From Zantedeschia hybrid cultivar (lineage: Eukaryota; Streptophyta; Magnoliopsida; Alismatales; Araceae), in NCBI GenBank assembly GCA_030544215.1, contig JARZZO010000004.1, forward strand, positions 47,109,980-47,173,979: 64,000 nucleotides of DNA, given 5' to 3'. This document shows positions 22,973-36,628 of the stretch, in pieces. The translations under genes were made by a program, and so were the position numbers. Within the stretch, counting starts at the first letter, position 1, and each line of letters starts with the position of its first letter. Under the pieces are notes generated by a model. That model was not told where the DNA came from. It did not search any database and saw only the letters and a list, made by a program, of their open reading frames with translations.

Positions 22973-23212
22973 CATCCGTTGCCTTCGGGTTCAAATATCA
23001 TATCCAAGATGGATGCTTATACCATAATTGAGTCATATATCTCGTTAAGATAGCAATGTCAAAACATGGTCATACAAATATGACACAATGGTGTAACATT
23101 GAGCATAAGATGAGCATAAATATGAAAATTCAATTAGTAAAGTGTTATATATAGGTATAAATTTAAATATCTATCTTTACTTTAAAAATTGTCACCTAAA
23201 GAGCTAACATGG

Positions 23213-23213
<1 letters not shown>

Positions 23214-23260
<47 letters not shown>
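23214..23260. repeat. (AT)n microsatellite
   Basis: About 23 uninterrupted AT units. Confidence 0.95.
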
Positions 23261-23264
<4 letters not shown>

Positions 23265-23523
23265 AATTAGATCAAAGTTGATACCAACAGATTACATGAT
23301 GAAGAGATATGTTCCATAAATTATATTAGAATTTTCAGATCATAAATCATATTTTGCGGCTATTAAACATAATTTTCAAAGTTGAAAAATCAACAAATAG
23401 GCCGAGTAATATTAGACTGATTTAAAAAAATTATCAAACTTGGTAAACATGTCAAATACATCATAACTAACATGTAGGCAAAGTTTGATCAATTTACAGA
23501 TTGGTTTGATATGATTTTATACT

Positions 23524-24393
23524 TGATGAGGCAGAATCCGATTCGGCCCATTAAAACAAGCCCAAGCCCAGTTCAGCCCAGCAACAGCAGTGGAAGGCTT
23601 TCAGGAAGCCTTCGGCCCATCAGCGGCCCAACAGCCTTCGGCCCATAAGCGACACAGTAGCCCTCGGCCCAGCGGGCTTTGGCCCATCAGCGGCCCAACA
23701 GCCTTCGGCCCATCAGCGGCACAGTAGCCCTCGGCCCTGCAGGCTTCGGCCCATCAGCGGCCCAACCCCCTTCGGCCCGATAGCCGTGTCCGGCCCACTC
23801 CGGTGGAGGACTAAGCACTATGGCGGTTTACCAATAAGCCAAGAACATAGTCCTATATCGGCTATCACCGTTAACCATCCGCTATCCTCCGCTATAAATA
23901 CCCCGCTATTTATTGCCCAAGATATGTCTTCAGGACCCAAAAAGGACTATAGTCCAAAAAGTATTAAAGCTATTCTTTGCCTTCTGAATCGAATCATCTT
24001 CAGAAGCTAACTTGACCGTCGGAGGGGGGTTCCTAAGGGTCGAAGCCCGGGACTTCTACTGACCGGTTCTTCTTCTTCTTGCCTTCCTGCAGGAGCTCGG
24101 TTCGAATCTTCGCCGACCTTCCCGAGTCGGTCTCGGCCGCCGACTTCGGACTCCTCTCCCCGGTCTCGACGCCGTACGCCGGCTGCCCCTCGACCGAAGG
24201 AGCCTCGGCCCCACTCTTCGGATACAAGCCAGCCTCCGACCGAACCACTCTCGGCCTCGGACCCTCGGCTTCGCCTCTGCCTCCGTCGCCAACCGGATCC
24301 CTGTCGGGCCTCTTCACCGATCCGACCCAGCTCCGGATCCATAACTTCGGATTCCAGCTTCGGAATCCGGTCGTGATAGCTTCGGCTACATCA
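23524..24393 (+). mobile_element. Solo LTR of the Tat-type gypsy family
   Basis: 870 bp, TGATGAGGCAG...GCTACATCA, with exact target duplication ATACT (23519-23523 and 24394-24398). The same family as the 5' LTR at 52522-53576. The U3 carries repeats of TTCGGCCCATCAGCGGCCCA; a CTATAAATA box lies near 23890. It lacks about 190 bp present in the 52.5-kb LTR, close to the shared GGAGCCTCGGCCCC. Confidence 0.93.
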
Positions 24394-24752
24394 ATACTCA
24401 TGTTTAGATTTTAAAATTTTAAACTCAACAAACATACAACAACTCATAAATCAGGGCAAAATAATTATCAAATGATGCCAGAAAATTTGTAAGGTTTGGA
24501 CATAAATTGAGTGAGATATAAGAACCGCAAGTTGAAAAAGTATTTATGTAATAAATATTAAATAATTTTTTAAAAATATAAAATTTAGTAATCACAAAGT
24601 AGACATATAGATCAAGCTTTGGTCAAAAGTTTAGGTCAATTGGACATCGGATCATGGACATATCATCGTTCAAAGTTCATTCATAAAAACTGAACTAGGT
24701 GTCTAAATCCTGTTAAGGCAGGTTAATGCCTTTAAGAATTTGTAGCTAAATC

Positions 24753-24885
24753 GTGTCAGGCTATAGTGACACCTTTTAGACCAGAGCACATAACCATGGT
24801 ATTGGTAGATCAATTGGATTTAAAATGTGCCATATCAGACTGACGCCTTTAGGAGAGGTCAAATCGCGTCATCTGAGCATGACGC
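24753..24885 (+). repeat. Cluster of 20-nt GYGTC-N10-GACRC palindromes
   Basis: GTGTCAGGCTATAGTGACAC at 24753-24772 and GCGTCATCTGAGCATGACGC at 24866-24885, with a decayed one (GTGCC...GACGC) at 24827-24846. Each is preceded by an A-rich triplet and followed by CTTT. The same motif recurs inside the LTR at 59170-60491. Confidence 0.75.
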
Positions 24886-25882
24886 CTTTAAAAGCTGACA
24901 TCTGAAGCACGTAAGTTTCATAAATTTAGTACAAAATTCATGGTTCTAAGGAAGACTAAAGGTCATGGGCTGATAGATTATATCTGTACAAACCTCTTTT
25001 GACTATTTTTGAAAATCAAAACAAAGTTTTTATATTAATATAAAATATTCACTTGATGAGTTATCATCACCTACTTTTTAGAGGAAGAACAGACCAATCC
25101 TTCTCTAAGCAGGTCCTTAAGTTCTAGCCGTGAATTCTTCTTACTCAAACTTATACCACGTCCTCTTAACCTCCAAGAACCCAATTTATATATTAGAATC
25201 AAATATCAAGATATTAAACCAAGGACTCTTCTAGTTTTTCATGAAGAACAACAGTATGTTACTTATCCTAGCATTGAGGTTGCGTGCTAAAGGGACAAAC
25301 GATTCCTCCAAGCGTCTATTTATACATGCTTCCCTTCTTAATACAACCACTAACACCCCATCTCCATGTTGGATTCGAACTTTAACTATGAAAGACTTGC
25401 CATGTAAGTTAAACTCACTTCTTAGTGTAACTAGAAAAGCTATTTTCGCACGTAAGTGTTTTCATACATGAAACTCCTTAAATTTGACACCCAAAACATT
25501 AGAATCAGCAAAACATTTCATCTACAACATTGTAGATATTAATTTTCTCTTTTCAATGATACCAAGATCATAATTTTTGGCCACCGAATAAAAAGTTATC
25601 GTCAATTTATCGAGTTACTACCATATAACTCCGAACCCAGAATTTGACTAAATGTTGGAATTTGTTTAGTTCCATCTTGGAACACTAATGAGTTTAATAG
25701 GCCTAGTTTTTCTTCTAATAAGTTCTATACTAGATTTATTATTTAAATTATTAATTACTCATTAACAAACTTAATTACTCATAGCTATTAATTAATTAAA
25801 TTAGACTCAATTAAACATGACCCATTAACATGCCTAATCGGCTTAAAGTTCCAGGGCATAACAAAAAAAGATCACAAAAGAA

Positions 25883-27900
25883 CTATACAGTCAAAGCAAA
25901 AAGGACACACACAAACTTGAACTTGGAAACAAGAACAAAATTTTCAAAGTAATTCATACTATAAACCTGAGTGAAACCCTTTGCCTTAAGTCTATACCAC
26001 TGGACACTACCATTAGGACTAAACTTAATGGTGTAAATCCACATGGAACCCACCAAGGTCTGACTATTAGGGAGATCCAACAATTCTCATGTGCTATTTT
26101 TTAGAAAAGCTTCCATTTTTTCATATATTGAAAGTACCCACTTTGGATCTTTTATAGCCTTTGTGATGGAGCTAGAAACATGATAGGAAGAAATGGCAGA
26201 GAAAAAGAAACAATAAGAAGAAGAAAGGCCAGAGTAGCATACATTGTTAGAAAGAGGATAACAAGTGTGAGATGTCACACCTTTCTGAAGTGCAATAGGA
26301 AGGTCAAGATCAAAAGGATGGTCACCTAAGGCAATGGGAGGAACCTCACCCAAAGGACCAGAGGATGAAGTAGTCTCCTGGAAGGGTGGATCCGTAGGTG
26401 GCTGTTGTTTATGCCACATACCACAAGAGTAACTGCATAGATGCTACACAAGTTCATCGTTAGTGGTACCAACCAACGAAGGTGAAGATGCAAGAGTGGA
26501 GCCACTATGGTAGTCTAGTGAAGGAAGGGTCAAAGGCAAAGGAGGATGAGAGGAAATGCTATGAAGTTTTTCCATCTGGGATGAAGACTTGGAAGAAAAA
26601 TAAGACTCAGACTCAAAAAAGGTGACATCTTCTAAGAGATACTTTCATCCAACTTTGGGGTCGAGGCATTTATATCCCTTTTGAGTAGGAGAGTACCTTA
26701 AGAAGATGCCATGAATAGTATGAGGGTCACATTTAGTGGATCTAGCGGTGAGACTATAAATAAAATACAAACAATAAAAAACATGAGGAGGTAAAGAGAA
26801 TAGAGGCTCATAAGCGCACAAAACTCCAAGAGGAACTTGAGTACCCAAGGTGCAAGATAGCATGCAATTAATAATATAGGAGGCAATAAGAACGACAACA
26901 CCCCGAAATTAATAATATAGCGAGCATTGCAACCTACCTACAATCGAAGTGTGAGGCTAAGCAGTACCCTCTATTATTACCAATCTACATCCTTCATTGA
27001 CCACTTTGGAATATACCTCCTCTACGGGAGGAATTGAATCAGCATTAAGAATGTATCCACATAGAATCTCATACTCAGATGTAAGACTAGTTAAAAACTG
27101 AAAATTTTAATTACTCTCTTCAACATGCTTCAAATATTGTTTCTGGTCATTAGCACATGCCCACTCATAAGCATTGTAGTAGTCCAACTCCTGCAAATAC
27201 GCGGTGATAGACATTTACCTTCCTTGAGTGCTTGGATCTCGTTGTTCAGCTAATAAATACAAGTAATATTTCGTCTCTGTCCATACAACTTCTGCAACAA
27301 TTGCCACATATCATAGGTAGTTTCTGTGTACATAATCAACTACTAAACCTCGGGGTTAATGGAGTTGAGAATCCACCCAGTCACTAGGTTGTTCTCCCAA
27401 GTCCCAAGTAAGGTGCTTAGGGTCACCTTTGTCAGCTAGAGCCATCAATACGTTCCATCTTTCCCCATCTCCAAGAAAGATCCAAATAGAAATAGAGCAA
27501 AATTAACAGTTGTTTTCGTTCAATTTCATAGTCGTCATTTGAAGAGACTGGTGTTCAATTAGTGCCATAGGAAAAATAGTCGAGAATTACCAGAGGAACT
27601 AGGCCAGGAAGACATCATTCAAGAAGTAGAGAAGAGCATAAGATGATGACGGTGACTCATGTCCACCAAGAGAAGGGGGCGCCTTTTAGAAGATGGAACC
27701 CTCGAAAAGCACCTAAAGAGGGGTAGTCCCCTTCCAAGAGTAAGAGGGAGGTGTCAACCCCCTCCCTAACACGTCTTCATGAATAAGGGAAAGATGTGCC
27801 CTCTAACAGTTGACCAGTCTCCATCCACGCACCAACACGCGTGAGGAAAAGGGCTGGAACGAATAGCCCTCTTCACAACATGGACGACCTACTTAAGAAG
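25883..27900 (-). pseudogene. Collapsed copia gag-pol relic
   Basis: Minus-strand remnants in element order: gag around 27450-27200 (DWVDSQL, WQLLQKLYGQRRN), an integrase C-terminal piece (HGIFLRYSPTQKGYKCLDP at 26863-26645), the linker before reverse transcriptase (26419-26087), and the first part of reverse transcriptase (AKGFTQVYSMNYFENF at 26083-25883). Protease and the integrase core are deleted, frames are broken, and the right end of pol is missing. Confidence 0.75.
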
Positions 27901-27936
27901 AGGGAAACTCCCCCTCAATGAGATCCTTTGATACCA

Positions 27937-28189
27937 TGAAGAGGTCCAAAAGGAAAAGAAGAAGAAGAGTATAGGTGATGGGAACAAAGGGAGGAACCAT
28001 CCATTCCATTTTCTTCTATACTAGGTCTCCCCCTTCTTTATTTTATCAAGTCTCCAATTAGTAAAAAACACATGATAGAAATACCCTTGGATGATAGAGT
28101 AAAAGAAAAATACAAAACAGAGAAAAATAAAAGATTGTAGCACCATTGCAAGGACAAGAAAGTCCTACTATGGACTACAATTTTCAACA
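27937..28189 (-). repeat. 5' LTR of the collapsed copia relic
   Basis: 253 bp. On the minus strand it runs from TGTTGAAAATTG to CCTCTTCA. It directly adjoins TGGTATCAAAGGATC (27922-27936), a slightly changed initiator-tRNA primer site. No matching 3' LTR was seen. Confidence 0.7.
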
Positions 28190-31100
28190 GTAGGAAGGTT
28201 AATCAAATAGACATTCTACTATTTTTCATAAGGATCAGGAACACTGAATTTCTTTGTCTTCAGCCTCTTGTAAGTCCCAACAAAAATCATCTCCTTTTGC
28301 ATAAAATCAATTAGCATGCCACCTCCCTTAAGCACACCTTGTACCACTTTTACCTATCGGCGGCCACTGTGTTTTCCAGTAACCTAATCTAAACTCCATT
28401 TCACTTCCCCCTATGCACAACCTGAATTTGATCAGCCATATTTTCTACCATAAGGAGTTCTAGGCAAATGCACCAAATCTAAGGCATGCTTTGCAACCTT
28501 CATCTACTCAAGTGCAAAGGATGATTTACCAATGACTCCATGAACAACAATGGTATAGGCAAATTCAGTTTTCTAGAGCAAAATACATTCTTCGGTTTTG
28601 TCTTAATGTACAAATATTATCCTTATGAAAAACCACCAAAAGTGAATGAGAAATTTATGATTGTAAATAGAAGTGAGAATTAGGGACATCATGGAGCCTA
28701 AAACTTCCCTAAAGAACAGGCGGGCTACATGAAGAACCAAAATCTTTCCATATACTATAAATTGAGGAATAATTCCAACAAAAATTAAACCATTTTTAAG
28801 GCAACTCCACCATGCCCCATATCTATACAACCTTATCTCTGATTAGAAGATCGAAAAAAATTGTAAGAAAAATTAATAACCAAGCCCCGGTGAATAGTAA
28901 AATCGTCCTCAATAGGGGATCATGAGCCGAGCCTAATAAATTGAGGCTCACTTTTAAATTTTTTATAATTTTTAAAATTGTTAAAAAAAAATCAAAAAAA
29001 TTAAGATTATGTGCGACATGAGTGCTGCAAGTATTACTCTAAAATGAGTCATGTTCCTAAACTACTCACCACAAAAACACACTACTGCGTATGAGGAAGC
29101 TCCCAATACAAGATCCATAACCAAGTCTTCCTAAAGAGTATCAAGAAAGGTAAAGCCTTCACAAAGAGTATTGGGAATAAGTAAAGCCAATGTAGAGTCT
29201 AGTATTTTGAGACTGACCGTTAACAACTTGATAAGTGTAGATAGAGAGGGAAATGGGTCAAGTCAGGGTAGATCTAGATAAGGTAAATAATAAAGATTGA
29301 CAATAATTCCTTCAATCTAATTCAACGCTAACCAGCTTTGGGTCAACTTATGGCACATACCTTGATCTGGGCCAAAGTAAGTCAAAATGCGGTTATAGTA
29401 AAAAATCATAGGTCAAATTGGGTTAAGACTAATTCAAGTCAACTTTTTTTTTTATCTTAATTCACCCAAATGTAAAGTTTGGATCAAAATAACATAACTC
29501 AAAGTCAATCTAGCCATCAAAATCTGCTCCACTTTGTTTGCAGACTTTGACAAAATAAGATCTCCTTATTCTCGTAAAGCCAACTTTGGATTTGATAGGA
29601 GGGAGTCGGTATTCTAGCCAAGAATAGCTTATTTCCAAAATTATGTGAATAAACAATTTCATTCTACATCTAAAAACTTGATATTCCACCTTGAATTCTG
29701 CTCGCTATCAAAGTGAAACACTCTTTATTCTAGAATAAACAATCCAGAATAACATACTCCGTCTTTACCCAAATTTTTAACAATCGAGTCTGCTTGAATG
29801 GTCGGGTTAGATTTTATGTGCAGAACTTTTGAATGGAATTCTTGACATTTGAAATCAACTACAGCTAATATAATAGCATTTCTCAATGTTGGCTATAGTC
29901 TCATCTCTCCTCAGGTGTCTAGGAATGCAAATGCTACGGGATAATCTGATTATATACACAACCAATCATTAGTTTATAGCTCGGCTAAAAGATGGTCTTC
30001 TTAAATCAATATGCCTAGCAGATGAGATAACATATACAAACTACTTCATACCAAATGCAAATGATACACTAAGAATCAAATTATCTAACTAGTTACTAGT
30101 TTAGAGGTCAGTTAATGAACAATCTTTCCAAACCGACAACATAGTACCATGCATCTAACTAACATAACAGAAAACTTGTACTTCAGTATATTGGCTCTAA
30201 TGACTCTTGTGGCGAGTTATTTTTACACAGCTTACACCATAGTTGTTAGGTTTGACAAGTCCAGGCACACCACTGATTTGACTAAACCCTATCAATAGAA
30301 CAATGAGACTTCTCAGAAAAGTGGCATATAGCCTTGTCAGACTTTAGATTCTTAAGATGGAGGATGGATAATACGATTTATGAGATTTTTATTTTGATCA
30401 AGGAAAGACATTTTATGGACTAACCAAATATGGGTGACTTAGCAAGATCGTTGAAAACACAATTTCTCTTCTTAGAAGAGAGAGCTAACCTTTTGTAAGT
30501 TGAAAATATGATTTTATATATATACATATTTTTACTGAATTCAAATGAGGGGTACTTCTTTAATTCCCATATAAAATCGTAAGTAAAATAAATAAATAAA
30601 TACATAAATCACTAAGTGGGTCAAAATAAATTCATAACAGACATAGGGTTTTATTTAAATTTTACTGATGGACCCCTATATGCGTTATTGGGCTGGGTGG
30701 TTTGGGTCCAAAGTGGGCCTACACTAGGGGCCACAAGTTCCCCACTAGTGGGAGGTTGTGTGGCTTTTAACCAAGCCACTGCCCCCACCTCCTCATAGAA
30801 GGTGGTGGGCTTCTGCCTTCCGATTCCCATCCTCCACTACAACCAAGAGGAGAAGAGAAAGAGAGGGATAAAAGAGAGGAGAACAAGGAGAAGGTGAGAG
30901 GGAAGAAAGAGTAAGCGAGGAAAAGGTTCTAGAGAGAGGGTAGAAGAAACTTAAGAGACGGAGAAAAAGACTATGTTAAATTCACTAAAATATAAAAAAA
31001 ATCCAAAAGTAGAAAAATAATTCCCTTGGGGTACCTCTAAGTTATAATTATCATTAATATGGTTATCAATCTAAAGAGGGCGTTCGTGGCATGTACACTA

Positions 31101-34100
31101 CGGGCCTTCTCATGTACACTTGGCAAGTAAATTGCATGAAGGAACATGCCACATCTTGGACATAATAAATTTAGCAAAAATGTTGAAACGTTTTTATTGC
31201 ACTTAAAGGACTGGAAAAGGAGTGGTGTCGATAAATCAATTTAATGTGTATTTTTAGACTGGTTTATGGTTATCATAAGTGGAAGCTTGTAGAGTAATCA
31301 GATTGCGAATTGACATGCATGATAGGGTCGTAGTAAATAATCATTTTGATTTATTTATACATGATGGTGCATCTTTATAAGAGTGACCGGTTATCCAGGC
31401 CTCATATTATATATCGATATTAAGAATTGATTGTGGGTATTTAAAGGCTAAGGAGTCATGTTATTTTGCAAGGAAGTGTCACATAGGGGTGTGAACGTGT
31501 TCTTCTAATAAGATATGCAAGTATCTACGTCCATGAGAGAGTTGGTCGATTGGTTTTATGCGAATTTAATACTAATGTTAAGATGTTTTAAGTTATAAAG
31601 AGTAGAGTGCCTTAGATAGTGTGTATGGGAGGTGAGTGATGCGGAGATGACCAGACGTAAAAAAGGGAGGGTCAATCCACCAGCCAAGATATGACCGTTG
31701 AGTCAAAGTTTGACAACTTCTTAAAACCACTGTCAAGCAGCCATATGGAGGTGTGACATGACCATTGACTGTACTCTTCACCTCTTTTCATTGTTTGGTT
31801 GAGCGATGTTCGCACACTAGTTTTTTTTTTTTGTTTTTTCTCCCTCTTTTGAGATTGGATCTCTCTTTAGGGTACGGGTCGAGGACTATAGTCTAATTAT
31901 AACTACGGAGGTATATCAAGACCTTAGACAATTTTTATGATTCCGAGATTAAGGTCTAGTTTCGGCATTCATAATTTAGGACAGTGAAGAATTATCTCTT
32001 ATACGTACATGTGGACAGATTCTAGACCCTACAATTCTGCAAACCATAAGACTCAACTGGTCCTATTTATTTGTCTCACCTTGTGTGTGTGAACTGCCGG
32101 CATCAATTAGGGTAGACATGCGGTAGCCTAGTTGAGTTGTCTATAACTACTTCACTGAGGCATGCAATTCTAACCAATGTATTGGTGACCCTATCACTTC
32201 TATATTAGGTTAGGCTTAGTCACTTTCAAGATAAGTGACTACGTTCTAACCAGTCCTTTGCCTTCTTATTTAAAGTATATAAAAGAAATTAAGTGTTTAA
32301 AGCAGTTCATTGTATAGTCAGTCAATTGTTCATGCGTTCAAAGTTTAGTCCTAAGCGTACATGAGTTCTATGCGTGTCTCAGTCTACTTTGCTTCTTGCT
32401 TGCCTTTTGGTAATGCAATGGTTTATTCTTGCTAAGTAGTTCACTTTTAGACTTTAGTATAGCATTTCTTATTTATTTACTACATATTATTATATGTTTC
32501 TCTTATCTATCTCCTAGGAAGTGGTGGCAGTTGAGAAAGAATTTTATGTAAGTTTGACAGCTCATTGTCACTCTTTCTTCCATCTTGTTTTGGTTCTATA
32601 GATGGTAGGGTCGTCTGGCGATAAGGCAGGAACTAAGAGTACTAAGAGCAACGATATTTCTATAAACTTGCAACTTTTTCATCAAGCTATTTATTTGAAA
32701 AATTATATTTTTATATTGACTATGCATTATCATTTAACTATTTATTTCTTAACTGACGTATGAAGTTCTTGGCACATGCTTCCATTTGGTTACTTCTTGT
32801 GTATCTTAATCTCACTAGTTGACTCTACAAATCATCCAAACCGTCACCGTATAACCAAGGTGATGGCTCCAACCTGTCCAAAACAAGGGTTATCACAAGC
32901 TCACAACTATTTTATCTCTTTTAAGATGTATAGTATTCTATAATTATTTATCCATATCTCGCTCCTTCCATTTTGTCCTTCCCTTCTCACAAACGTAACC
33001 CTTCCTCTCACAATTGCCACATCTCTATTGAAAATTTTCATGTAGGCTTTGTTAAGTGAGAAAAGTGTCCTTTATCTCAATGTTATTCTTACAAGTGAAC
33101 TATATATTCTTTCCCGCATAACTTTTTGAAAATTTTCTATCATCATTTTCTCCCTCCTCACATCTCCTACTTCATCCTTTTGCTTACCTCCACCTTTTGT
33201 TTCTATAATTCCCACTTCCCTTTCTCTCTCCATATTTTATATCCACTTTTCTATTTTTCTCTTCCTCAAGCACAAATCATTCATTTCTTGTACAAACATA
33301 AACATAGTTGTATCAAAAGATCTCTTTCTTTTATTCAATCCCCCCAACTCAAGTCTCCACTTCTTGTACAAAGTATGATTTATTTTTCCTTCTTTCATCT
33401 CTCCCTTCCTAAAGTTTGGGCGAATTATACCTATATTAAGGGGTCCATAGTCGATGAAGAGTATGCACAATGGGCACCTACGTCATGCGTACCATGAGTA
33501 AGCCTTAAAGCAATCTTGGTTTGATCAAGCAAATGAGGTTACAAGGAGGGCAAATATGTAAATTACGCACACAATGGGTAATGATTATATTTAAAAAAAT
33601 ATATTTTTTTATTTCATGTTTAATAGGAACGTGTATATGTAGTTATCCTTAAACCATCTACACGTAATTTATGAAGAAACTGCTAAACTGTGCATTTTGC
33701 ACATGCATTGTTGCTAACATATAATTAATACAAACCATAAGATTAAAATCCAGAGATTGATATTAAATGACACTTTGGGTAGATGTATTCTCGGTTGGAG
33801 TTCTCGTCTTATTTTGTGTTTGAGGATACTGTGGACGTCCAATTAGAAGTGCATTTAAGAGTGATCGTCCGATTGTTAATTTTCATTGACAGAAACTCAT
33901 AATTTGATTAACAAATTTTCATTATATAGTTATCATTTTTATTCTAATTTTTAAATTTTAATGAAATTTGTTATATATATCTTGTCAATTCTTCTTCCAA
34001 TCTTTGGATTATTTGACGGAATTTTTGACCGCCTCATTCAAAGATTAAACCGAGCTATATATATATATATACAAGAAATGCATTTTTGTCATATCATACC

Positions 34101-35293
34101 CTACTATATTTAACCATCGACCCAATCGTCCAATCATTTGAATGGACAACTCATGCTAAAGTCGATTTTGACATAAGCTTTTTACAATGAACTCATTAAA
34201 GAGTTGTTTGTTTTAATGTAAAATAGTGTAATTTGAAATAATTGTTTCATTTTTCAATATTTTTAATTGTTTGGAATGATGTAAAGCAATATAAAGTGAA
34301 ATATGTACGAGTCTTATCTGCCTACTTGACAGCTCAATTCCCTTGTTTGATTTACAGCAAATACTTATTGTAAATCAAAATAAGAAAATTGAAGCATCCC
34401 TCTTATTTTGTTTTACAAACAATCAAACAAATATTCTCCGATTTTAAAATAATAAAATTTTCTCTTATTTTAAAATCAATGATTTTGAAACCGGTGATTT
34501 ACAAAGTTTTACACTAATTAAAACAAACAACTCTTTAATAGAAGCCATCCGATTAAACAATCATTGTATTTTTTACTAATAAAAGTGAAAAACAGTATAA
34601 GAAAAAGAGTGAATGGTCCAGATACCTCACCTAAGCTAAGTTAAAATGATTACCCATTACTCTCACAAAGGGAAATTGGCTGTTAGATTTTGACTTATTA
34701 AGTAATAGGAAGGCATTCAAAAGCTTCTAAGAGCATTAGATGCCACTTTGCCCCTGGGGATGCAGTCCTAAACGGACCATTCCCCGTTTCATCATGCGCC
34801 ATGATCCCCACATTAGATGGGCCTAATCACAGGAGAGCCTAAAAACCACAACTCCAAACTCGCTAAGCTGGTTCACAAAGATAAAGCCACTACCATAATG
34901 ATTAATACCCTAAATGTTCCCATGGTTTGCAACTTGCTCGCAGAGGAATTCTGAAGATGTGGTTTTATTCCAACACTGCTGAGGAAATCTCTAGCTTATG
35001 TGATCCACTGTGAAAATTCTCCTTCAAAAGGGAGTTGGTGTAGGGCATCATTACCCTTTCGCCTAGTTTATAAAGTTTTGCTTATCATTTGCCTGTAGAG
35101 GGTGTTTGGCTCAACCTTAAATCTAAGATGTATATCTTTGTTCCTCAACAACTTTCAATCTACTTATTTAGAAGCAAGAACGTTGGACCATGAAAGTTAT
35201 GCCGGTGATATTTTAGTTTTCAATTCGAAGCTCCGATCTAGATCTTCCTATATTGAAGAACAATAGAGCTAGGAAGGAAGGATTGATCATTAG
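28190..35293. other. 7 kb of AT-rich DNA without a recognised gene
   Basis: No coding segment with recognisable domains. The longest open frame (33126-33497) is Phe/Ser/Leu-rich low-complexity translation. The block is probably old, unclassified repeat and spacer DNA. Confidence 0.5.
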
Positions 35294-35693
35294 TAGGAGT
35301 GTCAATCGGGCGGGTCAGCTCATGGCCCAGTTCAACTCAGTCCGTATTAAAGAAAATTAGGTTGGCCAGAGTTATATAGATTGGGTTGGACTAAATTTGG
35401 GTTGACATTAGTTAAATCTGGACTAAGTTGGACAGAAAACGGGCTGACCTAGTTTAACTTATTGACTTGTACAATAATTCATACAAAAAGTAAAATACTT
35501 CTAACAAACTATTTATAAAGAGGATCAATCCAATCCAACCCACTCACTATTGAATTGGGACTGAATTTGAGTTGAATGTAGGTTAGCTTTGGATTGAATT
35601 TGGACTGTGCTAAAATTAAGTTGGGCTACTTTGAATTGGGTTAGACCTAAATTATCACATAATCCAGTCCAACCCGCCCAGTTTACATCCCTA
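35294..35693. mobile_element. hAT-like MITE, copy 1
   Basis: 400 bp with imperfect terminal inverted repeats (TAGGAGTGTCAATCGGGCGG against TAGGGATGTAAACTGGGCGG) and 8-bp flanks ATCATTAG / ATCATTTG differing at one base. Homologous to 36218-36620 along its length. Confidence 0.8.
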
Positions 35694-36217
35694 ATCATTT
35701 GCACAGGCACACCCTAAAACATGATTTGTGAAGGTTCTCATTACAGAAATTTCAAACACTTCGAGTCACTTTACATATGGATGTTACAATGTCACACACT
35801 GCTGTCACACTCCCACTCTTCCCTCTAGGTCTACATCGTCTCCATTTCCCTTCTATTGGAAAGCCAAGTAACCTAGAAAGGAAGATGCGAGCCAGCAGGA
35901 CACTCCCACTACCTTACAACTAGAAAGTTCATGGCCCCCACGCTGTCGCCTTGTGCCCCCCAAACCTTTTGACTACTCACGGATGCCTAGTTGCCTACCC
36001 TACAATCTTATGAGACCCACTACTTCTAACCACATGAAGATGATCCAGAACATTGATGGGACTATGTTGTCCATGTGTTAGTTGGGTGGCCTTGTTTCTC
36101 TCAGTGACAAAAGCCACTGCCTTCTTCGTCAGAATAATTCCATGGTTGAATAGAATCGAACCAAGTTATGAACTCAAATTTGCATATCTATTGCGTGACA
36201 CAATGAAAGATCATATC

Positions 36218-36620
36218 CAGGGGTGTCAACTGGACGGGCAGTCCATGGCTCCGTCTAACTCACTTCGTATTAAAGAAAATTGAGTTGGCTCAAATTATAT
36301 AAAATAAGTTGGACGAAAGTTGGATTGGCATTAATTAAATCTAGACTGAGCTGAGTTGAAAACGAGCTGACCCAGTTTAATCTATTGACTTTTACAATAA
36401 TTCATACAAAAAGTGAAACACTTCTAACAAACTATTTATAAATAGGGTCAGCCCAATCCAACCCAACCTAATCCAACCTACTCACTATTGAATTGAGGCT
36501 GAATTTAAACTGAATTTGAGTTAAATTTGAGCTGAATTTGGACTAAGCTAAAATTGGGCTAAATTATTTTGAACTTGAATATCACATAACTCAACTCAGC
36601 CCACCCAATTTACATCCCTA
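36218..36620. mobile_element. hAT-like MITE, copy 2
   Basis: 403 bp, CAGGGGTGTCAACTGG...CAATTTACATCCCTA, with a perfect 8-bp target duplication ATCATATC (36210-36217 and 36621-36628). The 8-bp duplication and terminal repeats point to a hAT transposase in trans. No coding capacity. Confidence 0.87.
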
Positions 36621-36628
36621 ATCATATC

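Noticed and set aside
25653..25863. Solo LTR with TGTTGG...ATAACA ends
   Set aside because: The ends fit, but flanking 5-mers (CTAAA and AAAAA) do not match, and it is not homologous to the nearby copia LTR.
33126..33497. 123-codon plus-strand frame
   Set aside because: Phe/Ser/Leu/His-rich translation of pyrimidine-rich DNA, with no domain or gene context.
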